From Acidobacteriota bacterium (lineage in GTDB: Bacteria > Acidobacteriota > Terriglobia > Acidiferrales > UBA7541): DNA of 64,000 bases. The translations under genes and the position numbers were made by a program. The notes under the pieces are model-generated. The model was not told the origin of the DNA and did not search any database. It saw nothing but the letters and a program-made list of their open reading frames with translations. Of the stretch, positions 33,866-43,800 are shown piece after piece. The stretch is from the NCBI GenBank assembly GCA_013289825.1, contig JABCZF010000009.1:1-64000 (forward strand), given 5' to 3'. Position 1 is the stretch's first letter. Every line of letters begins with the position of its first letter.

Positions 33866-35305
33866 TCAGACGGAGGCGCCACCGGCCTGCTCGAAGGCGT
33901 CGGCAAGTAGTAAGACCCTGGCCTCGCCAAAGGCCGGTCCAAAGATCTGCAAGCCCACGGGCAGTTTCCCGCAGATCTTTCCGCAAGGAACCGAGATCCC
34001 CGGCACCCCTGCTAAAGATCCCGTAACTGTATATATATCAGCAAGATACATCTGCAGCGGATCGCTCGTGCGCTCTCCCAGCAGAAACGGAGGAACGGGA
34101 GAAGTAGGAGTCACTAGTACGTCTACTTTGCTAAATGCCTCACGAAAATCCTGCGCAATCAGCGCTCGGACTCTCTGCCCCTTCAGATAAAACGCATCGT
34201 AGTAGCCGGCCGACAATACATAGGTCCCCAGCACAATCCGTCTCTTGACCTCGGCGCCAAACCCCGCCCCGCGGGTCTTGCGGTACATGGCCAGCAGGGA
34301 ATCGGCCTCCACGCGCAAGCCATACCTCACGCCGTCATACCGCGCCAAATTCGAGCTGGCCTCCGCCGTCGCGATGATGTAATACGTCGCAATCGCATAG
34401 TCCGTGTGCGCCATGTGGATTTCACGCAGCTCGCACCCGAGCTTTTCGAAAACCGCAATCCCCGCTTCGATCTTCTTCCGGACCCCCTCGTCCATTCCCG
34501 CGCCAAAATACTCCTTAGGAATGCCGATACGCAGCCCCTTGACCGGTTTGCCCATGGCAGCCCGATAGTCCGGCACCGGCGCGGTAGTCGATGTCGAATC
34601 GTTGGTGTCGCGGCCGGCGATAACGCCCATGACCGCGGCTACGTCGCGCGTGCTCGTCGCAAACGGCCCAATGCGGTCGAGCGAAGATGCAAACGCAATG
34701 AGCCCATACCGCGAGACCCGTCCGTAGCTGCCCATCATCGCGGGAATCCCGCAGAACGATCCTGGCTGCCGGATGGATCCGCCGGTATCCGTCCCTAGCG
34801 AGGCCACCGCCAAGCCCGCCGCCACGGCCGCCGCGGACCCGCCGCTCGAGCCCCCCGGCACCCGGTCCGTCGACTCCGGGTTCCGCACCGGCCCATACGC
34901 AGAGTTCTCGGTGGAACTGCCCATCGCAAATTCGTCGCAATTTGTTTTGCCGAGCATCACCGCGCCGGCTGCTTCAAGTCGCTCCACGGCAGTGGCGTCA
35001 TACGGCGGGATGTAATTCTCCAGAATCTTCGACCCGCAGGTGGTGCGCACCCCCCGCGTGCTGATCACGTCCTTGATGGCTATGGGAACGCCTGCCAGCG
35101 GAGGCAGCACTTTTCCCGCCGCAACCAGCCCATCGATTCGATCCGCCTGCAGGTAAGCGCGTTCTTCGGAAAGAGTGAGGTAGGCGTTTAGCTCTTGGTT
35201 CCGTTCAGCAATCCGCTTGTAGAAATCCGAGGCCAGTTCCCGCGCCGAAATCTTCTTCGTCCCGAGCGCTTCGCGCACTCCGTCGATGGTCCATGCGGCA
35301 TTCAT
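33866..35305 (-). CDS. gatA: Glutamyl/aspartyl-tRNA(Gln/Asn) amidotransferase subunit A
   Basis: Encodes 479 residues, the amidase subunit that releases ammonia from glutamine for tRNA-dependent amidation. The Ser-cisSer-Lys triad is present: K79 (PIAIKDV), the serines of GGSSGGS (about 153-154) and S177 (GTDTGGSIRQPG). The amidase signature and the C-terminal GVPGISVPCG are also present. ATG 35303-35305 overlaps the gatC stop (ATGA), giving tight coupling; longer in-frame upstream sequence overlaps gatC and is rejected. GatB is not in this window and must be encoded elsewhere, as is common. Confidence 0.95.
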   Translation of the reverse strand: MNAAWTIDGVREALGTKKISARELASDFYKRIAERNQELNAYLTLSEERAYLQADRIDGLVAAGKVLPPLAGVPIAIKDVISTRGVRTTCGSKILENYIPPYDATAVERLEAAGAVMLGKTNCDEFAMGSSTENSAYGPVRNPESTDRVPGGSSGGSAAAVAAGLAVASLGTDTGGSIRQPGSFCGIPAMMGSYGRVSRYGLIAFASSLDRIGPFATSTRDVAAVMGVIAGRDTNDSTSTTAPVPDYRAAMGKPVKGLRIGIPKEYFGAGMDEGVRKKIEAGIAVFEKLGCELREIHMAHTDYAIATYYIIATAEASSNLARYDGVRYGLRVEADSLLAMYRKTRGAGFGAEVKRRIVLGTYVLSAGYYDAFYLKGQRVRALIAQDFREAFSKVDVLVTPTSPVPPFLLGERTSDPLQMYLADIYTVTGSLAGVPGISVPCGKICGKLPVGLQIFGPAFGEARVLLLADAFEQAGGASV

Positions 35306-35604
35306 CGTTCGATGACTTTCGGCACACGGAAATAAGACGCCTCTCGATCCGGGGCTTGTTCGAGAATTTCTGCGGCCACATCGCAACGCACAATATCGTC
35401 CTCCCGCAGGGTTGCGTCGGCGGATTCCTCGTCGGCCAAAACCTGGGCCATCGGTTCGACACCGGTGGTGTCCAACTCGTTCAATTTCCCGATGTATTCC
35501 AGGATTTCGTCAATCTGCGTGCGGTACATCTCCAGCTCGGCCTCGCTCAACTCCAGATTGGCCAGCTCGGCAACTTTTTCCACATCTTCGCGGCTGATTC
35601 TCAA
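35302..35604 (-). CDS. gatC: Glutamyl/aspartyl-tRNA(Gln/Asn) amidotransferase subunit C
   Basis: Encodes 100 residues starting at TTG 35602-35604. GatC wraps around the GatA-GatB interface and stabilises the complex. Typical motifs are SREDVEKVAELANLELSEAE at the N terminus, MYRTQIDEILEYIGKLNELDT in the middle and REDDIV..D.A.EILEQAPDRE near the end, followed by YFRVPKVIE. The stop overlaps the gatA start by four bases (ATGA). It is the first gene of the gatC-gatA-dinB cluster. Length matches the family's usual 95-100 residues. Confidence 0.93.
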   Translation of the reverse strand: MRISREDVEKVAELANLELSEAELEMYRTQIDEILEYIGKLNELDTTGVEPMAQVLADEESADATLREDDIVRCDVAAEILEQAPDREASYFRVPKVIER

Positions 35605-35676
35605 GATAATTACCCGCTTTCATTCCATTGGCAGTGCAGCAAAATTCTAGCATATCCCCACAGGTGGACCGGGCAG

Positions 35677-36945
35677 CTAGTGGATTACATGAGACGCCTT
35701 GGGATCAGGGATAAACACGACGAAATCGTAGCCGAAGATTACGCGCTCCAGCTCCGGATCGATCTTTCCGTACTTCGAAAAGCCGTCCCGCAAGGCGCGG
35801 AAATCATAGAGCGTCCAGGAATTCTCGGCGAGCGCATCGAACAGCGGCTTGAAAAAGAGAAATGGCGAATCCTTGTCGCCAGCAAGATCGAGCGGCGCGG
35901 CCTCCGGTGGTTTTCCGATGCCGGCAAAATGCAATTGTTCGCCTTTCACTCCGGCGATCAAAATATGAACCGATTTGAACTGGTTGGCCTCGGCCGCTTC
36001 GCCGATCAGGTTGCCCAGCTCGCTCGAATGCAGCGGATTGATCCCGCGAAACATGTGATAAGCGCCGAACTTGAAAAAAACCTTCGGCAGCACCCCGTTG
36101 CTTTGTGAAGAAGCCGCAAACGGCTCCGAGAAATTCTTTTTCATCAGCAGCGCGCGCTGCCGGTTCGATTGGTAATAGTCGCCGCTCATATTCTTCTGGT
36201 AGATCTCCCGGCTCAACAGCCAGGCTTCGAACAGTTTCTGCGCCTCGGGCTTGCCCTGTTTCTTTAGCAACTCCCGCACCTGATCCAATTCCTCTTGTTT
36301 GGCGGTCATCATAAACAGATCGCCGGGATTGCCGCTCTGGACCGCAGCAGCACGGGCTTCGCCGCTCTCCTTTAAAAGCGTTTCGACGGCCGCTTTCGCT
36401 TCCGGGCCGGGGTTCGTGCCGAGAATCCTGTCTGCCAGAAAGCCCGTCGCGCCCATGAACTCCTGGTCCAGCCCCCAGATGGTCATGTGCCCCGGCGAAG
36501 CCGCGCTCTCGCACTTTTCAAGCATCCTGAACTCTTCCTGCCAATTGTAGAACGCGATTGTTTCCGGGTATTTCCGTTCGAACTCAGCCAGCTGCTTCGC
36601 TCCGTCCGCGCTGCGCGCCATCTTTTCAAGTTCCGGCGCAGCGTAGGTCCCGATTTCGAGTGCCATATGGTGGAATCCGTGCGGCGCAAGTTCCGCGCAA
36701 AGCGCGGCAGCGAACTCCGGGATTTGCCGGATGCCGTGGTCTTCTCCGAGGGCCACAAATTGCGCTTCTGCCAATGCCGTGCGGAGTACTTCCGCGCCCG
36801 GGCCCGCGAGTTTGCCATCCTGGACGCTGATGATCCCGCGGTTTTTCTTGAGGACCTCCGCAAATCCCGCGTTCTGCGCCCGCGTGCCAATCGTAAACAC
36901 GAAACAAGCCGCCAGAACGACCGCCGCCGTGCGCCGCTTTTTCAT
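35677..36945 (-). CDS. Exported erythromycin-esterase/ChaN-like protein
   Basis: Encodes 422 residues. ATG 36943-36945 opens a clear signal peptide (MKKRRTAAVVLAACFVFTIG..AQ) and follows GGAG; an upstream extension is not supported. The core has the EreA/ChaN superfamily layout: FVALGEDHGIRQIPEF with the conserved E and H (about 83-98), then GFHHMALEIGTYA with the second glutamate, then a late histidine in FKFGAYHMFRG. Relatives hydrolyse macrolide lactones or bind heme, but many have unknown substrates. Periplasmic location is predicted, and no resistance function is claimed. It sits downstream of the retropepsin-like gene with a 191-base gap. Confidence 0.7.
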   Translation of the reverse strand: MKKRRTAAVVLAACFVFTIGTRAQNAGFAEVLKKNRGIISVQDGKLAGPGAEVLRTALAEAQFVALGEDHGIRQIPEFAAALCAELAPHGFHHMALEIGTYAAPELEKMARSADGAKQLAEFERKYPETIAFYNWQEEFRMLEKCESAASPGHMTIWGLDQEFMGATGFLADRILGTNPGPEAKAAVETLLKESGEARAAAVQSGNPGDLFMMTAKQEELDQVRELLKKQGKPEAQKLFEAWLLSREIYQKNMSGDYYQSNRQRALLMKKNFSEPFAASSQSNGVLPKVFFKFGAYHMFRGINPLHSSELGNLIGEAAEANQFKSVHILIAGVKGEQLHFAGIGKPPEAAPLDLAGDKDSPFLFFKPLFDALAENSWTLYDFRALRDGFSKYGKIDPELERVIFGYDFVVFIPDPKASHVIH

Positions 36946-37136
36946 CTCTTCTCCGTCAGCAGGGGAAATCCCCGAAGGTCTCGAGGCTCTCGGAAGCCCC
37001 GCATGCTTTACGCATTGTAGAGAAGAAAGGTTGTTCGTCAATCCTCAAGGAAACAGCCGGCCGAGGTCCCGAAGAAAACAGCCTGCTAAGCAGCCTCAGC
37101 AGCTGAGCCCCGGACGTCCGACGGCGGTCCGTGGTT

Positions 37137-38144
37137 CTAGCGCTTTTCCCCCGGCACGGCGGCGGATTCCAGCTCGGCAATGGAATGATGCATGCTAGCC
37201 ATACGCCAGTGTCCTTCGGACTTCTTGCACATGGCCATGCCGCGACCGTGCAACTTGCCTCGCGCTGAGTCAATCGTAAACTCATACTCGTACCACACGG
37301 CCTCACCGATGGGATGAAATGCACTCTCGCGGATGTCCAGCCGGGCTGCCGGCACCTGATGGAAATAGCGCTCGCGGAAATACCCGACTACTTGTTCCCG
37401 GCCATAGAGTTCGGTGTCGATGGAGAACAGCACAATCTTGGGGTCCAAGCAGTCGCCGAACTTCTGCTCGTCGGAATCATTAAAAGCGTCCACGCAGCGG
37501 CGCATTTCGTGCTGCATGGCTGTTACCAGCTCTGCGCCATGCACTTCGTCCAGCGTCGCGACGTGCATGGTGTGCTCCTTCAGATTGATGCTGGCTCCCA
37601 GTTTCCCTAATAGATCGACGCCCAGGATGCCGTCGATTCTCCGTCCGCACGCTTTTCCAATCGCCGAAAGATCGATGGCCGGCAGTTTTAGCTCAACCAC
37701 TTTTGTTCGGCCCACGGTCAAATCAGGCAGGGTCACTTCCTTCGCGCTGGTTGCCAGCGTGCCGCTCCAGGAGGTCACGTGGATGTCGCGCGCCTGCCCG
37801 GCGGCAAACGATTCCAGATTCAATATCGAGGTCGCGGCCGTATCCACCAGGAACCATTTGTCGATTCCGGCGACCAGCACGTCAACCACCGGAAGTGCGT
37901 CGCAGCGCTCCATGGGAAGTTCTTGCGCGCGCGCGACGCGTGCCACCATCCCGGCGTGCGAGAGAGTGGCCAGCAGCGCCAGAAGACGAACTAAACTGCG
38001 CCAGAGCGGGCCAGCGCTTGGTCGCCCGGCGAATAGCGGCGAGCGGCTAGCCCAGCGCATGGGCTGGACCGCGCTTTTGAAAAGCCTCGCGGAAGGCAAC
38101 CTTCGTGGCAGAAGCAGCGGGCCGAGAACGACGGCATTTCCCAT
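37137..38144 (-). CDS. Retropepsin-like domain fused to an NTF2/SnoaL-like domain, exported
   Basis: Encodes 335 residues from ATG 38144 (Shine-Dalgarno AGGGG). The first about 80 residues form an arginine-rich leader with a hydrophobic stretch (LVRLLALLATLSHAGMVARVARA), probably a long signal peptide. The next about 120 residues have the aspartyl-protease/retropepsin pattern: VVDVLVAGIDKWFLVDTAATSILN, then IDGILGVDLLGKLGASINLKE. The usual D-T-G motif reads DTA, so proteolysis is uncertain. The last about 120 residues read as an NTF2/SnoaL-like fold (RCVDAFNDSDEQKFGDCLDP...GREQVVGYFRERYFHQ). It is divergent from the TetR gene across a palindromic operator, which likely controls both. Confidence 0.65.
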   Translation of the reverse strand: MGNAVVLGPLLLPRRLPSARLFKSAVQPMRWASRSPLFAGRPSAGPLWRSLVRLLALLATLSHAGMVARVARAQELPMERCDALPVVDVLVAGIDKWFLVDTAATSILNLESFAAGQARDIHVTSWSGTLATSAKEVTLPDLTVGRTKVVELKLPAIDLSAIGKACGRRIDGILGVDLLGKLGASINLKEHTMHVATLDEVHGAELVTAMQHEMRRCVDAFNDSDEQKFGDCLDPKIVLFSIDTELYGREQVVGYFRERYFHQVPAARLDIRESAFHPIGEAVWYEYEFTIDSARGKLHGRGMAMCKKSEGHWRMASMHHSIAELESAAVPGEKR

Positions 38145-38180
38145 GGAACACCCCTCATGCGCCAGAGCATACCACAACAA

Positions 38181-38192
38181 ACGAACGTTCGT
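38181..38192. promoter_or_regulatory. Palindromic operator in the TetR divergent promoter
   Basis: ACGAACGTTCGT is a perfect 12-bp palindrome in the 81-base gap between the divergent retropepsin-like and TetR genes. TetR dimers typically bind such compact palindromes between their own gene and a target. The bases TACAGT and TATTTTTA downstream, right before the tetR ATG, could be -10 elements, giving a very short leader. Confidence 0.65.
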
Positions 38193-38225
38193 GCTTATTT
38201 GTGTCCTGTGTTACAGTATTTTTAA

Positions 38226-38924
38226 ATGCCCTACGCGCGCGGCTCCCATGGCCCCAAAAAGCCTGTCAAAAAACGCGCCAGCAAGCCCGTCAACAGGCCT
38301 GTACTTCGCCGCCAGGCCAAAGGCCTGCGAACCCGCGAAGCGATCCTCGCCCGCGCCGTGGATATCGCTTCCGCCGAAGGCCTCGAAGGCCTTACCGTGG
38401 GCTCCCTCGCCGAGCAGCTGGGCATGAGCAAGAGCGGCCTCTTCGCGCACTTCGGCTCCAAGGAAGAATTGCAGCTGGCCACCGTTGAAATGGCGCGCGA
38501 CGTTTTTATCAATAAAGTCACCCTCCCGGCCATTGCCGCGCCGAGGGGTATGCCCCGCTTATGGTCCTTGATTGATCATTGGCTGGTCCTGGTCGAAAAA
38601 CGGGTCTTCGAGGGTGGATGCTTCTTCACCGCCGCTTCGTTCGAATTCGATGGTCGCCGCGGCGTCGTGCGCGACCGCATTGCCGCGATCATGCACGAAT
38701 GGATCGGAGCTATCACTCGCGCGGTCCAGGGAGCCCAAAAAGCCGGCCACCTGGACCCGAAACTCGACGCCACGCGCCTGGCCTTCGAGTTCCACGCCAT
38801 CGCCATTGGGGCGCACTGGGCGCATCAATTGCTTGAGGACCGTCAAGCGTATTCCCGCGCGCGCCTGATGGCGCTCGAGAAGTTGCAGAGCGTGGCCACC
38901 CCCCAATCGCCCCGGTTGCCGTAG
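38226..38924 (+). CDS. TetR/AcrR family transcriptional regulator
   Basis: Encodes 232 residues. A basic N-terminal tail (about 1-33) precedes the TetR DNA-binding domain: REAILARAVDIASAEGLEGLTVGSLAEQLGMSKSGLFAHFGSKEEL, with the recognition helix in MSKSGLFAHFG. The C-terminal ligand domain (about 90-220) contains CFFTAASFEFDGRRGVVRD, typical of TetR_C_6-type regulators. No Shine-Dalgarno is visible before ATG 38226. It probably represses the divergent exported retropepsin-like gene and itself through the palindrome at 38181. Ligand unknown. Confidence 0.88.
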   Translation: MPYARGSHGPKKPVKKRASKPVNRPVLRRQAKGLRTREAILARAVDIASAEGLEGLTVGSLAEQLGMSKSGLFAHFGSKEELQLATVEMARDVFINKVTLPAIAAPRGMPRLWSLIDHWLVLVEKRVFEGGCFFTAASFEFDGRRGVVRDRIAAIMHEWIGAITRAVQGAQKAGHLDPKLDATRLAFEFHAIAIGAHWAHQLLEDRQAYSRARLMALEKLQSVATPQSPRLP

Positions 38925-39016
38925 TGTCGCGCCAGGGTCTCGGGTACTTCGGAACACACCAAGTGCCCGAATCTGCTAACTACAGTCGTTCCCATTTTTC
39001 GTTTTAACCGCTCGGA

Positions 39017-40303
39017 TCAGCGGCTGGCCGGGACAACTTCTCGAGTCTTGCGGGGATATTTTTTCGCGATGTAATTATCGACGAGCGCCTGGAACGCCAC
39101 CGCCAGCTCGTCGTAATTTCCTTCCAGCGTCACATCTTTCTTCCCATCAATATAGATGGGACAACGCGGCGCTTCGCCAGTCCCAGGCAAGCTGATGCCG
39201 ATATTCGCGGCCTTCGATTCGCCCGGGCCGTTTACGATGCAGCCCATCACCGCCAGGGTCATGGTTTCCACGCCCTCGTACTGCGTTTTCCAAATCGGCA
39301 TGCTGTCGCGGATGTAGTCCTGAATGCGTTCGGCCAACTCCTGGAAAGTTGTGCTGGTAGTGCGTCCGCAGCCAGGGCACGCCGTCACGCTGGGAGAAAA
39401 CGAACGCAGCCCCAGGGCTTGCAGCAGCTCACACGCCGCATACACTTCGTCGCGCCGGTCGCCGCCCGGCTTCGGCGTCAGCGAAATGCGGATGGTGTCG
39501 CCAATCCCTTCGTAAAGTAAAACTCCCAGCGACGCCGCCGACCAGATCTGCCCCTTCATGCCCATCCCTGCTTCGGTCAAGCCAAGATGCAGGGGTTGCT
39601 CTGTCTTGCTCGATAAATCGCGATACACGGTAATCAAATCGCGCGGCCGCGAAGTCTTGCACGAAATAATAATTTGATCGTGCCCGAGCCCGCATTCCAG
39701 CGCCAATTCCGTCGACTGCAGCGCCGAGAGCACCATGCAATCGTTGATAATCTCTTCGGACTCCTTCAGAAGGTTCTTGTCCGTGTTCTCCTGCATCTTG
39801 TGCATGACCAGCTCTTGATTCAGCGAGCCGCCATTTACGCCGATGCGCACGGGTTTGCCGTTGTCGCGCGCGATTTTGCAAATGGTGGAAAATTGTTCAT
39901 CGCGGCGCTGCCCCGCTCCCACATTCCCTGGATTGATCCGATACTTGTCCAGGGCCTTGGCGCACGCAGGGTACTTGGTCAGAAGAACGTGTCCGTTGTA
40001 ATGAAAATCGCCGATGATGGGCGCGTCGCAACCGGCATCCAGCAAACGTTTCTTGATTTCCGGCACGGCCGCGGCCGCCTCGGGCACGTTGACCGTCCAG
40101 CGCACGATTTCAGAGCCCGCTTCCCGAAGCTCCATAGTCTGCTGAAACGTGGTGGCCACGTTGGCGGTGTCCGTGTTGGTCATGGACTGCACGACGATCG
40201 GTGCGTCGCCGCCCACAAGCACGTGGCCAACGCGCACGCCGTAGGTCTTGCGCCGAGGGCGACCGCTAGCCGCCGCGTCGGTTCCTTTGATCTGTGTAAG
40301 CAT
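39017..40303 (-). CDS. ispG: 4-hydroxy-3-methylbut-2-enyl diphosphate synthase (flavodoxin/ferredoxin)
   Basis: Encodes 428 residues. IspG (GcpE) converts MEcPP to HMBPP in the MEP isoprenoid pathway using a [4Fe-4S] cluster. The cluster cysteines are in [12 protein letters not shown] and, downstream, [14 protein letters not shown]. The N-terminal TIM barrel is recognised by [29 protein letters not shown] and RIGVNGGSL. The C-terminal part is complete and ends beyond a basic [10 protein letters not shown]. It lies alone, without other MEP genes, flanked by intergenic regions. On the minus strand AGAGG abuts the ATG, so the start could be slightly downstream. Confidence 0.95.
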   Translation of the reverse strand: MLTQIKGTDAAASGRPRRKTYGVRVGHVLVGGDAPIVVQSMTNTDTANVATTFQQTMELREAGSEIVRWTVNVPEAAAAVPEIKKRLLDAGCDAPIIGDFHYNGHVLLTKYPACAKALDKYRINPGNVGAGQRRDEQFSTICKIARDNGKPVRIGVNGGSLNQELVMHKMQENTDKNLLKESEEIINDCMVLSALQSTELALECGLGHDQIIISCKTSRPRDLITVYRDLSSKTEQPLHLGLTEAGMGMKGQIWSAASLGVLLYEGIGDTIRISLTPKPGGDRRDEVYAACELLQALGLRSFSPSVTACPGCGRTTSTTFQELAERIQDYIRDSMPIWKTQYEGVETMTLAVMGCIVNGPGESKAANIGISLPGTGEAPRCPIYIDGKKDVTLEGNYDELAVAFQALVDNYIAKKYPRKTREVVPASR

Positions 40304-40888
40304 CCTCTATGATTCTAACGTGGTTCGGGCCTTCAGCGAAACAGCACTTGCATCCGAGGGAGAAGTCGCCGCTCTGGTTGGTTAACAGCGGATTACTGCG
40401 GGCCAGTTGCGGGTTCCTCTGCCGCTCGAACGCTACCGTGCATTTTTGCGGCGCGCCGAATTGGGGCAACGCGTGTTGCGCCCAACCCCATAAGGGACTG
40501 CGCCTTCGTCCTGCGAATTGGACCGATCGACGAACCAACCTTGCGACTCTCAAGCGTTTATTTATGAACATTGATTTATTTTATTTATCAGCGGTTTGAT
40601 GCAGGAATTTTACCTATAGAACTAATTTAGAAATTCTTGATGCTCTCCCGACGAACTATTCTTGCTCGCCTTACGTCCTATCGCGCATGAACAATTCCTT
40701 TTCTTAAGAATTAAGACGAGGAGTGGGTAGCGGGGCTGGCTGGGGTGGTTTGGGGACTGTGGTGGGGAAATCTCTCGTAGTTCGGTGTGTGCTGGATCTT
40801 GAGATTGCTATAAATACCCTTCCGGGCCGCTTTCTTCCGTCTTCTAACCCTAGTTCTAAAAGTGGTTTTTCTGGAAAGGGGTGTCCTT
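40304..40888. other. Intergenic promoter region before the first TonB receptor
   Basis: 585 bases with an AT-rich core (about 40555-40720). TCTTAA-GAA-TTAAGA (40702-40716) is an inverted repeat that could be a regulator site. TATAAA (40809-40814) could be a -10 box, but no convincing -35 pairs with it. No gene is supported here. Confidence 0.4.
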
Positions 40889-43800
40889 GTGAGAAAGACA
40901 GGCATTGGCTTTGTCGTTTGTGCTGCCTTATTCCTAATTAGTAGCGCTCTTGCGCCTGCCGGCCGGGCGCAAAGTGAGACAACCGGGACTGTGCTCGGCA
41001 CCGTCTCCGATCCAAGTGGTGCCGCAGTTGTGGATGCCAGTGTCCTTCTTCGCAATACGGCGACAAACGCGCAGGTCAAGCAGACTACCAACGGAGCAGG
41101 CCTGTACACGTTCGCCAACGTGACGCCGGGGGTTTATGAAATCACCGTTAAGAAGGCGGGCTTTCGCGGCGCGAACGTCTCTGCGTTCATTGTCGAGGTG
41201 ACCAAAAGCTATACCGTCGATGTGAAGCTCGAGATTGGCGAGGTGACCGAGTCCATCACGGTTTCCACCGAGGCGCGAGTCGAACTACAGACGACCGACG
41301 CGCAGGTCGGAGACGTGATTGGCGGGACTACGCTTTCGCGCTTGCCCACTCTGACGCGTGATGCCTCGGAACTTCTCACGCTGCAACCGGGAACGACGCC
41401 GTACGACACGCCTGCCAACGGTGGTTTTGGAAACAACGGCGGCACCGTGGCGGGCGCCCGCAGCGATCAAAACTCAATTTCCCTGGATGGAGTCGATATA
41501 ACGGACAATTCCTTCGGCGGCGGCGCGACGGCGGTGAACTTTATTCCTACCGGCGTCGAAAGTCTCGAGGAGTTCCGAGTCGGCGTTTCGAATTCCAACG
41601 TTGATTTTAGCCGCTCCTCCGGTGGCAACATCACGCTGATCAGTAAGAGCGGTTCAAACACGTTCCACGGCGATGGCTACTGGTTCCACCAAAGCGATGG
41701 TTACAACGCCAATTCGTGGGACTTGAATCACACTCCGGACGCAGCAACGGGCAAACCATTCACCAGGAAAACACCCTTCAAGGACAATCGCGAAGGCGTT
41801 AGCGTTGGCGGTCCCATCATCAGGAACAAAACCTTTTTCTTCAGCAACTATGAGGTTCGCCGTTTCCCATCCGCGTCACAGGTGAGCCACATCGTTCCTA
41901 CCACGAACCTCCAGAATGGTATTCTCTCGTTTGCAGATGCCAGCGGAGTGGTCCGGCAATATGACCTTGCTAGCTCCAAAGCCTGCGGACCCAATGGGGG
42001 CGTTCTGTGCGATCCCCGTGGCATCGGCATCAGCCCCACGATTCAGGCGCTGTATAAACTCGACCCTGCCGGCAATGACGCCAGCTTGCCGGGCGTGGAT
42101 GGAAACAATACCACCGGGTTTGTCGCCAGCGCGTCGACTCCCGTCAAAGACGACTACGTCACCTTCCGTCTGGACCACAACTTCACCGACAAAATGCATT
42201 TCTTCGGCCGCTATATTTATTCCCGGGCACTGAACGTGACGCCGACCCAGATCGATACGCTCGGCAATAAAACCATTGCTACGACTGGAAATTTCACCCG
42301 CGGTGATGGGGCCATCGGCGCGCTCGACTATGCTTTCAGCTCCTTCACCAGCAATAGCGTTCGCTATGGCTGGATTCGCAGCCGCATTTTCCTCCCGGGT
42401 CTGTCTCCCAGTGATTCCGCAGCGACGCTGGCACTTCCGAATACGAACTCTTCGGCGGGCTTTATTGCTCTTGCGCCGGGCTTGGCGGCGACCGGGCTCA
42501 TCGACGTGCCCATCGACGTGGACACGCAACGCGCCCGAACCCAAGGCAACTTCCAGCGAAACAAGCAACTGGTCGACAATTTCACCCACATCCAGGGCCG
42601 ACACACGATCTCCGCGGGCGGCGACGTTCGCTGGCTTCCGCTCATCGCCCAGCGCAACGATAAGGTCGTTGGCTCGCTTGCTTCCCTGGTGGCCACCGAA
42701 GATGCCGATGTGTTCGGCACCAATCAAACCGTCCAGCAAATAAACAGACCGCCGTCCTGCAGCGCCACGGTCACCACATTTTGCCTTCAAGCGACGGATG
42801 TGCTTCGTTGGGACCGTTTGTACGCAGCTACCCTGGGGATCGTCGATAACGTAAACGTCCTGGCCGTTCGCAACGGCAGCCTCGCTCCACAACCCTTTGG
42901 TACGCCTCTCATCGCCAACACCAACCAGCAAGCCTATGACTTCTTCGCTCAGGATACCTGGCGGATTAAGCCCAGCCTGACGCTGACGTACGGCATCGGC
43001 TACGGTTGGCAAACGCCCCCTACCGAAGCCCATGGCCAGCAAACCTTTGAAATCAATGACAGCAACGGCCAGATCCTTACCGCCGCTGGCTATATTCAGG
43101 CTAAAGCGCAAGCGGCCGCCAACGGTCAGGTTTTCAATCCCACCATCGGTTACCTGCCGATCCGAAACTCCGGACGTAGCAGCATTTGGAACACCGACTA
43201 TGGCGATATTGCTCCGCGTCTGTCCCTGGCATGGAACCCGTCCTATCGGGATGGTCTGCTCGGAAAAGTCTTCGGACAAGGGAAGACCGTCATCCGCGCC
43301 GGCTTTGGCGTCTACTATGACCGCATCAACAATGTCCAAAGCGTGGAAATTCCCCAGCTCGGCGTGGGATTCGCACAAACCTTGGTTCTGCCCACGCCTC
43401 CTTGCAATCTAAATACCGGCGCCACCGGCCCTGGTTGTAACGCCGCCGCCGGTGCCGCCAATATCGGTGCTTCCGGATTCCGCGTGGGCGTCGATGGGAC
43501 TCTGCCGGTACCTACGATTCCCGCTGTCTCGTCACCGATCGTGCCGGCTCTCGGTGGAGAAAACCTTTCCTTTGCCGTGGATCCCGACTTCAAAGTGGGT
43601 CGGAGTTATAGCATTGATTTCACCGTGCAACGCGAGTTGCCCGGCAACATGCTGATGGAACTCGGCTACATTGGGCGCATTGCCCGCGATCTCCCCAACA
43701 GCGTCGATTTTGACTCGTCTCCTTATATGTTTGTCGACAAGGCTTCGGGGCAAACTTTTGCTCAGGCGTTTGACGTTGTCGCACACGAACTCGTCGCAAA

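Noticed and set aside
35677..36945. Macrolide resistance esterase
   Set aside because: Only superfamily-level similarity to EreA/ChaN; no basis to claim macrolide hydrolysis.
40783..40814. Sigma-54 promoter before the first TonB receptor
   Set aside because: TGG and GC elements are present, but the spacing is one base off the -24/-12 rule and the match is poor.
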